From contig CAMLEQ010000036.1 in the NCBI GenBank assembly GCA_946479015.1, positions 1-15,353 on the forward strand: a stretch of 15,353 nt of DNA, given 5' to 3'. The translations under genes were made by a program, and so were the position numbers. The notes under the pieces were generated by a model. The model did no database searches and had not been told where the DNA came from. It was given only the letters and a program-made list of their open reading frames with translations. This document shows, one piece after another, positions 6,910 through 15,198 of the stretch. The stretch is from an uncultured Gemmatimonadota bacterium (GTDB taxonomy: Bacteria; Gemmatimonadota; Gemmatimonadetes; Gemmatimonadales; Gemmatimonadaceae). Positions within the stretch are counted from its first letter, which is position 1. Every line of letters starts with the position of its first letter.

Positions 6910-7431
6910 TCAGAGGCCGGTGTACGCCACCGTCATCGTGACGGTGTTCGTGTACGAGCCGGCGGTCTGGTTGTTCGCGGGCACCACGCGCGCGCCGAGG
7001 AACACGTACAGGTCGCCCGTGCCGCTCAGCGTCGTGGTGGTGGACCCGGAGAGCGACGAGAACGCGCTGCCGCCGGTGGTGGCGCTGTTCGTCTGGTTGT
7101 AGTACCCGGTCCAGCTGTCGATCGGCAGCGTGGCGCCGCTCGGCCCGTCGAGCGCCGTGGGCAGCGTGAACGACACCTGCACCTGCGCGCCGCCGAAGCC
7201 CGTGACGCTGAACTGCCCGCCGTTGCTGGCGTCGGTGTAGTCGATCGTCTTGTTCACCCCGGGATACACGTTGCCGAACGCGAGGTCCTGCACGCCGGTC
7301 ACGGTGAGGGGCTGCAGGACGGTCGCCGTGGCGTTGATGTTCCCGCTCTGCGCCGCGGCGGTGCGGGCGGTGGCGGCGAGAGCGGCGAGAGCGCCGGCGG
7401 CGACGAACGCGCGAAGCATCGAACGGGACAT
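6910..7431 (-). CDS. DUF4402-like pilin subunit 1, probable major subunit
   Basis: This encodes 173 residues. A signal peptide (about 1-28, ending TARTAAAQ) is followed by the alternating strand NINATATV, then DLAFGNVYPGVNKTIDYTDA at about 49-68, LPTALDGPSGATLPIDSWTG at about 90-109, a Ser/Thr/Gly-rich segment (about 113-138), and the C-terminal signature LYVFLGARVVPANNQTAGSY followed by TMTVAYTGL. It has no cysteine, whereas archaic spore-coat-U type pilins normally carry a disulfide. ATG at 7431 has a good ribosome binding site (GGAGAG seven bases upstream). As the first gene, nearest the promoter and with the best translation signals of the three subunits, it is the most likely shaft-forming subunit. 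It should be secreted by Sec, held by the chaperone and assembled by the usher of the same operon. Confidence 0.88.
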   Translation of the reverse strand: MSRSMLRAFVAAGALAALAATARTAAAQSGNINATATVLQPLTVTGVQDLAFGNVYPGVNKTIDYTDASNGGQFSVTGFGGAQVQVSFTLPTALDGPSGATLPIDSWTGYYNQTNSATTGGSAFSSLSGSTTTTLSGTGDLYVFLGARVVPANNQTAGSYTNTVTMTVAYTGL

Positions 7432-7479
7432 GATCTTTCTCTCCAGGGTGTGAACGCTGAATCACGGGATCCGAGACGA

Positions 7480-7528
7480 CGCTCAATGAGTCGTTCGTAA
7501 TGAAATACGCCTCATGAGACGCGTTTAA
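7480..7528 (-). promoter_or_regulatory. Candidate promoter of the pilus operon with two operator-like inverted repeats
   Basis: On the minus strand TTAAAC (7523-7528) and TTTCAT (7500-7505) are separated by 17 bases and could be -35 and -10 boxes. They match the sigma-70 consensus only partly. An inverted repeat with CTCA/TGAG arms flanked by CG (7508-7521) lies exactly in the spacer. A second CTCA-A-TGAG repeat (7480-7493) lies just after the -10 box. Their centres are 28 bases apart. This is how a repressor or activator pair is often placed; the assignment is inference. Confidence 0.3.
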
Positions 7529-7981
7529 CCGTAAGAACGAAACATGCCGCGGCCGCCGGGCCCGCCCGCGCCGGGTCGTTCGCGCGCGGATCGGACGCGT
7601 GGAGCCCAGGCGCATCGGACGACACGCCCGATGCGCGACCCACCCGACGCGAGTGGCGCTCGCCAGGCAGGCCATGGCGACGCATGCACTTGCGACCGGG
7701 CGGCGCACGTCGGAGCGATCGCGCGGTCATCGTGCCCGGTCGGATCGGCGCCGGCGCGCGAGCGCCGCTGACCGACCACGCTAGGCGGGCGCCGCCCGTC
7801 GCACGCCGTGCCGGCCATGCCGCGTTCCGCGAGAGATCGTGCACGGTGCAATGCCCTCTGAAACCCGGCTCCCCTCCCCTCCCGTACGGAGTCGAGAGAG
7901 GAGTTCCAGCCGCCGGGCGGCGCGGATGCCGCTTCCCGCGTCCACGAGCGGCGCACCGCACACCTCCACCCGGCTCCGACC
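7529..7981. other. Intergenic region without a supportable gene, containing a GC-rich hairpin
   Basis: About 450 bases separate the pilus operon promoter region from the first permease. Open frames here give Arg/Pro/Ala-rich translations with no signal or domain, as expected for shadow frames in GC-rich DNA. The notable structure is at 7738-7777: outer arms GGTCGG/CCGACC, an internal loop, and an inner perfect stem CGGCGC/GCGCCG closed by a GCGA tetraloop. It could be part of the permease leader or a terminator. No clear promoter was found for the plus-strand gene. Confidence 0.4.
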
Positions 7982-10399
7982 ATGGACTCCGCGCTCCGCG
8001 ATCTGCGCTACGCCGCCCGCGCCCTCCGCAAGAGCCCCGGTCTCGTCATCGTCTCCGTGCTCGCCCTGACGATCGGCATCGGCCTCACCACCACGATGTT
8101 CAGCATCGTCTACGGCGCCCTCATGCGCGGACTCCCCTTCCCGGATGGCGACCGCGTGGTGGAGATCAGCCGTGACAACCGCGCCCGCGACATCCAGCGC
8201 GCGGGACTCCCGATCCACGATGTGCTCGACCTCCGGGAGCGTCAGCGCTCGTTCACCGATGTCGCCGCGTACTATCAGGGGACGGTGAACGTGAGCGGCG
8301 GGGAGCGCGCGGAGCGCTTCGACGGCGCGTTCGTGACGGCGAACACCTTCCGCCTGCTGCACGTGCAGCCGATCCTCGGCCGCGACTTTCGCGACGGGGA
8401 GGACCAACCCGGCGCGGAGCCGGTGGCGATCATCGGCGATGCGATGTGGCGGACGCGCTACGGCGGCGACCCCGGCATCGTGGGGCGGGTGATCCGGGTG
8501 AACGGCGCGCCGCGCACGGTGGTGGGGGTGATGCCCGAGGGATTTCTCTTCCCCAACCGCGAGCAGATCTGGCTGCCGCTGGGGATGAACCCGCTCACGA
8601 TCAAACGGGGCGAGGGGCAGTGGCTCTCGGTGATCGCACGGCCGAAGCCGGGCGTCTCGCTCGACCAGGTGAACCGGGAGCTCGCCGCGTTCTCGGCGCG
8701 GCTGGCGGCGGAGCACGAGGAGACGAACGACGGGTTCGTCGCGTCCGCCCTGCCGTTCGTGGATGCGGAGCTCGGGCCGCAGCCGCACCAACTGCTGTAC
8801 ACGATGCTCGGCGCGGTCTTCCTCGTGCTGCTCATCGCGTGCGCGAACGTGGCGAACCTGCTCATCGACCGCGCGGCGCACCGGACCAAGGAGGTGGCGG
8901 TGCGCACCGCGCTCGGCGCATCGCGGTGGGACGTGGTGCGGCAGTTCCTCGCCGAGTCGCTCCTTCTCTCCGGCGTCGGCGCCCTGTTCGGCGTGGCGCT
9001 CGCGTACGGCGGGATCACGGCGTTCAACCGTGCCATCGCCGACACCGGCGTCCCGTTCTTCATCGACATTCGCCTCCACCCACCGGTGCTGGCGTTCACC
9101 GCGGCGGTGGCGGCGCTCGCGAGCGTCGTCGCGGGGGCGCTCCCGGCGTGGCAGTCGTCGCGCGCCGACATCGGTGAGGTGCTGAAGGACGAGTCGCGAG
9201 GCGCATCGAGCCTGCGCATCGGCCGGATGAGCCGCGGGCTGGTGATGTTCGAGGTCGCGTTGTCGTGCGGGCTGCTCGTCGCCGCCGGGCTCACCATCAA
9301 GAGCCTCGCGCGTCTGCGCCACGTGGACTACGGGTTCGCCACGGAGGGGATCTTCACGGCGCGCCTCGGCTTCCCGGCCACGTACACCGACACGACGCAG
9401 CAGATGCGCTTCTTCCACACACTCGACCTCCGCCTCCGCGAGCTCCCCGGCGCGCGCTCGGCGGCCATCGTCTCCGGCCTGCCGGGGGTGAACCTCGGGG
9501 GGACGACCTTCGCCATCGAGGGGCGCGCGTACGCGGCGGAGCGCGACTATCCCCGGACGCGGCAGCTCGATGTCACGCCAGGGTACTTCGCCACCTTCGA
9601 CGTGCCCGTGCTACAGGGGCGCGCGCTCGGAGATCAGGACCGCACCGACGCCGAGCCGGTGGTGGTCGTGAACCAGGCGTTCGTGCGCGAGTACTTCCAC
9701 GGCGAGAGCCCGGTGGGGCGGCGCATCCGGTTCGGCGGCGCGCGCAGCACCGATCCCTGGCGCACGATCGTCGGCGTGGTGCCGGACATCTTCTCCGACG
9801 ACGCCGAGCACCGGCGCCCGGCCATCGTGATGGCGCCGCTCGCGCAGCACCACAGCAACTTCGTGAGCCTCGCCGTGCGCGTGTCCGGGGGCGATCCGAT
9901 GGCGCTCGCGCCGGCGGTGCGCCAGACCGTGGCCTCGCTCGACCCCGACCTCCCGCTGTACTGGGTGTACTCCATGCACGAGGCCCTCGCGCGCCCCACG
10001 TGGTTCTACCGGGTGTTCGGGACGATGTTCATGCTGTTCGGCTTCGTCGCGCTCTTTCTCGCGTCCGTGGGGCTGTACGCCGTGATGGCGTTCTCCGTGA
10101 GCCGCCGCTCGCGGGAGCTGGGGATCCGCATGGCGCTGGGCGCGCGCGCCGGCGACGTCGTGCGCCTCGTGCTGCGGCAGGGCGTGGTGCAGCTCACGGT
10201 GGGGATGATCGCCGGACTGGCGATCGCCGCCCTGGTGTCGCGAGTGATGAGCGTGGTCCTGTTCGATGTGCAGCCGCGCGATCCGGTCATCTTCGCGGGA
10301 GTGGTGGGAGTGCTGAGCGCCGCGGGGCTGCTCGCCTGCGTGATGCCGGCCAGACGGGCGACGCGGGTGGATCCGGTGGTCGCGCTGCGCACGGAATAG
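7982..10399 (+). CDS. ADOP-type MacB/FtsX family permease 1
   Basis: This encodes 805 residues. It is a duplicated MacB/FtsX permease of the ADOP class (acidobacterial duplicated orphan permease), which lacks its own ATPase. The start LRDLRYAARALRKSPGLVIV is characteristic. A transmembrane helix at about 21-43 is followed by a periplasmic MacB-like core domain (about 50-240) and a first FtsX block (about 276-400; LVLLIACANVANLLIDRAAH, then KEVAVRTALGASRWDVVRQF). A central helix lies at about 418-436, a second periplasmic domain at about 450-670, and a C-terminal FtsX block at about 680-800 (SVGLYAVMAFSVSRRSRELG, then IRMALGA). It ends PARRATRVDPVVALRTE, the usual ADOP terminus. ATG at 7982 fits the family N-terminus although no Shine-Dalgarno is visible. 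Related permeases act in envelope export or transenvelope signalling; the substrate is unknown. No ATP-binding subunit lies in this window. Confidence 0.94.
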   Translation: MDSALRDLRYAARALRKSPGLVIVSVLALTIGIGLTTTMFSIVYGALMRGLPFPDGDRVVEISRDNRARDIQRAGLPIHDVLDLRERQRSFTDVAAYYQGTVNVSGGERAERFDGAFVTANTFRLLHVQPILGRDFRDGEDQPGAEPVAIIGDAMWRTRYGGDPGIVGRVIRVNGAPRTVVGVMPEGFLFPNREQIWLPLGMNPLTIKRGEGQWLSVIARPKPGVSLDQVNRELAAFSARLAAEHEETNDGFVASALPFVDAELGPQPHQLLYTMLGAVFLVLLIACANVANLLIDRAAHRTKEVAVRTALGASRWDVVRQFLAESLLLSGVGALFGVALAYGGITAFNRAIADTGVPFFIDIRLHPPVLAFTAAVAALASVVAGALPAWQSSRADIGEVLKDESRGASSLRIGRMSRGLVMFEVALSCGLLVAAGLTIKSLARLRHVDYGFATEGIFTARLGFPATYTDTTQQMRFFHTLDLRLRELPGARSAAIVSGLPGVNLGGTTFAIEGRAYAAERDYPRTRQLDVTPGYFATFDVPVLQGRALGDQDRTDAEPVVVVNQAFVREYFHGESPVGRRIRFGGARSTDPWRTIVGVVPDIFSDDAEHRRPAIVMAPLAQHHSNFVSLAVRVSGGDPMALAPAVRQTVASLDPDLPLYWVYSMHEALARPTWFYRVFGTMFMLFGFVALFLASVGLYAVMAFSVSRRSRELGIRMALGARAGDVVRLVLRQGVVQLTVGMIAGLAIAALVSRVMSVVLFDVQPRDPVIFAGVVGVLSAAGLLACVMPARRATRVDPVVALRTE

Positions 10400-10466
10400 C
10401 GGACGGCGGCGGCGCGCGCGTTGCCGTCGACTCGTCAGGCACAACGATCCTCTCAGGAGATCGCAC

Positions 10467-12977
10467 ATGGAACTCGCTCACTCGCTGCGCCGGGAGCTGC
10501 GGCAGGCGCTCCGCTCGCTTCGCCGGGCTCCGTCGTTCTCCGTCATCGCGCTCGTCACGCTCTCGCTCGGCATCGGCGCGACCATGGCGATCTACGGGGT
10601 GCTCGAGTCGGTGGTGCTGCGCCCCCTCCCCTATCGCGACGCCGGACGCCTGGTCGCCGTGCTGCACCCGGCGACGGTGCCGGGCAACGGCGAGGGGAAA
10701 TGGGGGATGTCCGCGGGCGGGTACTTCCAGTTCCGCGCGCTCTCGCACACGCTGGAGGATCTCGGCGGGTACACCACGAGCAGCGCCACGCTGGTCGGCG
10801 GCGATGCCGCGGCGGAGCAGGTGCGCGTGGCCGAGGTGACGGCGACGGTCTTCTCCACGCTGCGCGCGCGGCCGTTCCTCGGGAGGTTGATCGGCGCGGC
10901 CGAGGATGCGCCGGGGGCTCCCCCCACCGTGGTGCTCTCCCACGAGCTGTGGCGTAGCCGCTTCGGCGCCGATCGAGAGATCGTGGGAAAGACCATCCGG
11001 CTCTCCGGGCAGCCGTTCCGCGTGATCGGCGTCGCCGAGCCGGGGCTCACCCTCCCCATGCCCGGCCCCTTCGCCTCCACCGCGAATGTCGCCGGATTCG
11101 GCGTGGACGTCTGGCTCCCCCTCCAGCTCGATCCCAACGGTCCGTTCTGGAACTCGCACCAGTACACCGGCATCGGCCGGTTGAAGCCCGGCGTGACGGT
11201 GGAGCAGGCGCAGGCCGACCTCGCGGCGATCACGCGGCGACTCCCGGAGCTGGTCCCGAACGCGTACAGCGAAGGGTTCATGCGGCAGTACGCGTTCCGC
11301 GTGAGCGTGGAGCCGCTCGAGCAGGCGGTGCTCGGGCCGGCGGTGGCCCGGTCGCTCTGGATCCTGTTCGGCGCGGTGGGGCTCGTGCTGCTCATCGCCT
11401 GCGCGAACGTGGCGAACCTGTTCCTGGTGCGCATGGAAGCGCGGCGGCGCGAGACGACCATTCGCGCGGCGCTCGGCGCCAGCCGCTCGCAGATGGCGCT
11501 GCACCATCTGACCGAGAGTCTGCTCCTCACGCTCGGGGCCGCCGTGCTCGCGATCCCGATCGCGCGCTGGGGGATGCCGGCGCTGCTCGCGGCGGCGCCG
11601 CGGAGCATCCCTCGGCTCTCCGGCGTCTCGCTCCGCTGGACCGCCGTGGCGCTGGGCATCGTCCTCGCGATCGCGGCGGGCGTGGCGTTCGGGCTCGTGC
11701 CACTCGTCAGGCGGGGGGACGATGCGAGCACCCTGCGCGATGGCGGGCGCGGCGCCACCGGCTCCCGCCGGCAGCGTGCCGTGCGCGGCGCGCTCGTGGT
11801 GGCGCAGGTGGCGCTCGCGGTGGTACTGCTCGCCGCCGCGGGGCTGCTGGTACGGAGCTTCGAGCGGTTGCGCGGCGTGCGCCCGGGGCTCGATCCGAAC
11901 GGGGTGCTCACCTTCGAGATCACCCTCCCGTTCGACGAGTACCACACCGTGGAGCAGGCGGTGGCGTTTCACCAGCAGCTCTCCGCGCGGCTCGCCGCGC
12001 TACCGGGGGTGACCGCCGTGGGCGCGTCGGACAAGCTCCCGCTGCAGGACTACGGCGCCGGATGCACCAGCGTCGGGCGCGAGGGGCGGCCGTACACGGG
12101 CGGGGAGAAGGCGCCGTGCGTGCCGACCCCCACCTTCACCCCCGGCTGGTTCGCGGCGATGGGGATCGCGGTCCGCGGGCGGGCTCCCGACTGGAGTGAT
12201 GTCGGCCAGCGCACGCAGGCGGCGGTGATCACCCAGGCGCTGGCGGACCGCCTCTGGCCGGGGGAGGATCCGCTCGGCAAGGGGATCCTGCCAGGAGACA
12301 GAGGGCGCGGCGGGTACTATCGGGTGGCGGGAGTGATTCCCGATCTGCGCGCGGCGGGGCTCGACCAGCCGCCGACCGAGGCGCTGTTCGTGCCCGCCAC
12401 GATCCTCGGGGACCCGCCGCACCGGGGCGGCGAGCTCAACTCGCTGGTCTACGCCGTGCGCACGAGCGTCGACGATCCGACATCGCTCGTGCCGGAGATC
12501 CGGGCGGTGCTCGCGTCGCTGAACTCCCAGGTGCCGATGGTGAACCCTCGCACGATGCGGGAAGTCGTGAGCCGGTCGGTGGCACGCACCACGTTCATCA
12601 TGCTGCTGCTCGGCACGGCGTCGGTGATGGCGCTCGTGCTCAGCGCGGTGGGGATCTACGGCGTGATCTCGTACGTGGTGACGCAGCAGCGCGCCGAGAT
12701 CGGGATCCGGATGGCGCTCGGCGCGCGCGAGTCGCAGGTGGGGAGGATGGTGGTGGCGCAGTCGCTGCGCCTCGGCGCGCTCGGCGCGATGATCGGGGTG
12801 GCCGCGGCGCTGGCGGGGACGCGTCTCCTGCGATCGCTGCTCTTCGACGTGAGCCCCACGGATCCGCTGGTGCTGTCGGTGGTGCCCGTGGTGCTGCTCG
12901 CGCTCGCGGCGGCGGCGAGCTTCGCGCCGGCGCGCCGCGCGGCGCGCGTGGATCCGGTGGAGGCGATGCGCCCCGTC
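10467..12977 (+). CDS. ADOP-type MacB/FtsX family permease 2, no stop codon at expected end
   Basis: This is about 837 residues of recognisable protein with the same duplicated architecture as its neighbour. It has an N-terminal helix (about 25-45; LVTLSLGIGATMAIYGVLES), a periplasmic domain, a first FtsX block (about 298-420; GLVLLIACANVANLFLVRME, then ETTIRAALGASRSQM), a central helix (about 440-458) and a second periplasmic domain. A C-terminal FtsX block lies at about 708-835 (LSAVGIYGVISYVVTQQRAE, then IGIRMALGARESQVGRM). AGGAGAT eight bases before ATG 10467 supports the start, 67 bases after permease 1, so the two are probably co-transcribed. The family terminus is reached at RRAARVDPVEAMRP, but the triplet where the stop should be (12978-12980) is TCA, and the frame stays open to TAG at 15174-15176, a nominal 1569 residues. 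The end given here is the last codon before the expected stop, not an observed stop. Confidence 0.88.
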
Positions 12978-14096
12978 TCACGCGATCCCGAGCAGGTGGA
13001 TCAACGCGAGCGCGATCGCGAACAGCACCAGGAGCGAGGCGGAGACCGCGAGCGTGACGGCCGTGCCGACGCGGGCGAGCACCCGTACGTCCACGCCGAG
13101 GCCGAGCGCCGCCATGGAAAGGACGGTGAGCGCCGTGGTGATCCACTTGATGGCGGGCATCGCGGCGTCGGGAACGAGCCCCACCGCGCGCACGGCGGCG
13201 AGCGCGAGGAAGCCGACGATGAACCAGGGGACGAGCCGTCCGATGGGGAGCCTCGAGGGAGTCGCGCGGGCGCCTGCCGTGGTGCTCCCGCCGCGCGCCG
13301 GCGCGCGGCGCTCCCTCAGCGCGAGCACCACCACCACGGGGCCGAGCATGAGCACGCGCACCAGCTTCACGAGCGTGCCCACCTGCGCGCTCACCGCGCT
13401 CACCGGAATGGTGGCGGCGAGGACCTGCGGGACGGCGTAGACCGTGAGTCCGGCGATGACGCCGTGCTGGAACGGCGAGAATCCGAGCGCGTGGGTGAGC
13501 GGCGGGAGCGCGAGCACGACGATGGCGCCGAGGAGTGCGGCGTAGGCGATGGCGGAGGCGACGTCCTCCGGCTCTGCGCCGATGACGGGAGCGACGGCGG
13601 CGATGGCGGAGTTTCCGCAGATGGAGTTTCCGCAGGCGACGAGGATCGCGAGGCGGTGTCGCAGGCCGAGCGCCCTCGAAATGACATAACTGGCGCAGAT
13701 CCCCAGTACCACCACTCCCATGATCCCCACCACGATCGCACCTCCCGCGCGCAGCAGCACGGGAACACTCACCGACGCTCCCAACAGCACCACCGCGACC
13801 TCCAGCAGCGTCTTCGCGCTCGCCGCGATCCCGGGGCGCCACCGCGCGCCGGGCGTCCACACCGTCCGCACCGCCGCCCCCAACAGGATCGCGAGCACCA
13901 CCGATTCCACCCACGCTCCGCCGGTGGCCCGCCGTTCCGCCCACTCGACCGCCCACGCCGCCAGGCTCAGCGCGCTGCACAGTGCCACGCCCGGCACCGC
14001 GCGCCGCACCCGGCGCCATGCCGCGGCGCCGGCGTCGCTCACCGCACTCGCTGCGCTCGCCCCGCCTCTCATGGTCTCCATGTCGGTCGATGCCAT
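12978..14096 (-). CDS. yeiH: YeiH/UPF0324 family membrane protein (putative sulfate exporter family)
   Basis: This encodes 372 residues, a normal family length, with about ten hydrophobic segments that make it an inner-membrane transporter-like protein. The signature ACGNSICGNSAIAAVAPVIG (about 154-173) is the conserved core of the family. ASAIAYAALLGAIVVLALPP (181-200), GLTVYAVPQVLAATIPVSA (217-235) and VGTLVKLVRVLMLGPVVVVL (239-258) follow in the expected order, and a basic cytoplasmic loop lies at about 261-285. ATG at 14096 is chosen because GGGAG lies six bases upstream; ATGs at 14081 and 14072 lack this. The stop TGA (12980-12978) lies exactly opposite the expected stop triplet of permease 2. 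It is transcribed divergently from a LysR regulator, as yeiH is from yeiE in enterobacteria, suggesting control by that regulator. Sulfur-compound export is a family-level prediction, not shown here. Confidence 0.94.
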   Translation of the reverse strand: MASTDMETMRGGASAASAVSDAGAAAWRRVRRAVPGVALCSALSLAAWAVEWAERRATGGAWVESVVLAILLGAAVRTVWTPGARWRPGIAASAKTLLEVAVVLLGASVSVPVLLRAGGAIVVGIMGVVVLGICASYVISRALGLRHRLAILVACGNSICGNSAIAAVAPVIGAEPEDVASAIAYAALLGAIVVLALPPLTHALGFSPFQHGVIAGLTVYAVPQVLAATIPVSAVSAQVGTLVKLVRVLMLGPVVVVLALRERRAPARGGSTTAGARATPSRLPIGRLVPWFIVGFLALAAVRAVGLVPDAAMPAIKWITTALTVLSMAALGLGVDVRVLARVGTAVTLAVSASLLVLFAIALALIHLLGIA

Positions 14097-14185
14097 CGGC
14101 TGCTCCCATGCAATCGTTCGGCGCCCGCCCGCTCGCGCGGCGGGACTCGGATGAGGATGCACCCGTTCGCACCGCCGACCCATGG

Positions 14186-14206
14186 ATCGCTCCCGATGGG
14201 AGCGAT
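14186..14206. promoter_or_regulatory. Perfect 21-bp inverted repeat, candidate LysR operator
   Basis: Arms ATCGCTCCC and GGGAGCGAT flank a 3-base spacer in the 121-base gap between the divergent yeiH and LysR starts. The repeat ends 11 bases before the LysR ATG, where binding would autorepress. The octamer ATGGGAGC in its right arm recurs on the minus strand (14109-14102) directly before the yeiH start, where it also serves as the ribosome binding site. It does not contain a symmetrical T-N11-A box; the symmetric A/T pair is T-N17-A. Confidence 0.5.
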
Positions 14207-14217
14207 AGCTTCTTCCT

Positions 14218-15183
14218 ATGGCTTCCGAGCGACCAGCCCGCGCGCGGCGCGGCGCCGCCCCCCTCGCGCCGGCACTCGCCGCCGATCTCGACCTGCTCGT
14301 CGTCTTCGCCGTCGTCGCCCGCGAGCGCTCCTTCACGCGCGCCGCCGCGGCGCTCGGGATCGCGCAGCCCTCGGTGTCCGGGCGCATCCGCCGCCTCGAA
14401 CAGCGCCTCGGCGAGCCGGTGTTCGAGCGCCTCGGACGCGGCGTGCGCCTCACGCGCACGGGGGAGGCACTGCGCCCCGTCGCCGATCAGGCGCTCGCCG
14501 TGGCGCGCGAGACGGACGAGCTGCTGAGCGGGCTCGCCGGACTCTCCCGCGGGCTCGTGCGATGCGCGGCGAGCACCACCATCGCCGCCTACGTGCTCCC
14601 CGCGGCGATCGCGCGCCTGCGCGCCGCGCACCCGGCGGTGGAGATCGACGTGCGCGTGGGAAACCCCGCCGACGTGGCGCGCCACGTGGCGCGCGGCGAT
14701 GTGCCGTGGGGGCTCGTGGAAGGGCCGGTGGACGCGGGGCGCTTCGCCGTGCGCCCCTTCCGCACCGACGAGCTGATTCTCGTGGTCCCCGCGCGCCACC
14801 CCTGGGCGCAACGCCGGCGCGTGCGCCCCGAAGCGCTCGCGCGCGAAGCGTTCATCGCGCGCGAGCCCGGCTCCGGCACCGGCGCGATCGACGAGGCGGC
14901 GCTCGCGGCGCGCGGCATCCGGCTGCGCCCGAGCGTGCGCCTCGCCGACTCGCGCGGCATCGCGGCGGCCGTGGCCGACGGCGCGGGGATCGGCATCGTG
15001 TCGGCGCTCGTGGCCGCGCCACTCCTCGACGCGCGCCGCATCGCGCGCGTGGAGATCACCGGCATCGACCTCTCACGCCCGCTCTCCTTCGTGCAGCTAC
15101 CGGGGAGGAGTGTGACGAGGCTGGACGAGGCCCTGCTGCGGGCGGCGGGGGTGGTAGGCGGTGGGAGAGGGGGTAGGACATAG
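14218..15183 (+). CDS. LysR-type transcriptional regulator divergent from yeiH
   Basis: This encodes 321 residues. A 20-residue Arg/Ala/Pro-rich leader precedes the winged helix-turn-helix (about 23-82): LDLLVVFAVVARERSFTRAA, then LGIAQPSVSGRIRRLEQRLG and PVFERLGRGVRLTRTGEAL, all standard LTTR landmarks. The linker helix is about 88-107, and the periplasmic-binding-protein-like effector domain is about 112-307, with REPGSGTGAIDEAALAARGI and DSRGIAAAVADGAGIGIVSA in the expected places. The sulfur-type LysR regulators related to CysB, Cbl and YeiE share this layout, and pairing with yeiH supports a YeiE-like role, but the effector cannot be read from sequence. No good ribosome binding site precedes ATG 14218 (GGGAG is 15 bases away), and no other in-frame start fits. 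The last residues (GGGRGGRT) are low-complexity. A large inverted repeat starts 15 bases after the stop. Confidence 0.94.
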   Translation: MASERPARARRGAAPLAPALAADLDLLVVFAVVARERSFTRAAAALGIAQPSVSGRIRRLEQRLGEPVFERLGRGVRLTRTGEALRPVADQALAVARETDELLSGLAGLSRGLVRCAASTTIAAYVLPAAIARLRAAHPAVEIDVRVGNPADVARHVARGDVPWGLVEGPVDAGRFAVRPFRTDELILVVPARHPWAQRRRVRPEALAREAFIAREPGSGTGAIDEAALAARGIRLRPSVRLADSRGIAAAVADGAGIGIVSALVAAPLLDARRIARVEITGIDLSRPLSFVQLPGRSVTRLDEALLRAAGVVGGGRGGRT

Positions 15184-15198
15184 TCGCTGGACCACCGT

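Larger units (their letters stand above)
12978..15176 (+). other. Open continuation of the permease 2 frame, antisense to the YeiH gene
   Basis: After residue 837 the frame of permease 2 continues for 732 more codons, across the whole minus-strand YeiH gene and then out of frame over the LysR gene. The predicted peptide is Arg/His/Glu/Ala-rich with no domain and is not credible as protein. The frame is codon-aligned with the antisense YeiH frame, so plus-strand stops would appear only where YeiH used TTA, CTA or TCA, codons that GC-rich genes avoid. That explains the openness without any coding function. Confidence 0.8.

Noticed and set aside
7544..7771. 75-codon plus-strand open frame in the intergenic region
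   Set aside because: Arg/Pro/Ala-rich, no ribosome binding site, signal peptide or recognisable motif.
7781..9418. 545-codon minus-strand open frame and the 561-codon one at 10287-11972
   Set aside because: Both lie antisense to the two permeases and give Arg/His/Glu-rich translations typical of shadow frames.
12640..14811. 723-codon minus-strand open frame
   Set aside because: It overlaps yeiH in a different frame and covers parts of permease 2 and LysR on the opposite strand. The translation is Arg/Ala/Gly-rich with no domain, a GC-rich shadow frame.
10467..15176. A single 1569-residue plus-strand protein
   Set aside because: Only the first 837 residues resemble anything (ADOP permease). 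The rest is low-complexity antisense of the well-supported yeiH gene and an out-of-frame reading of the LysR gene.
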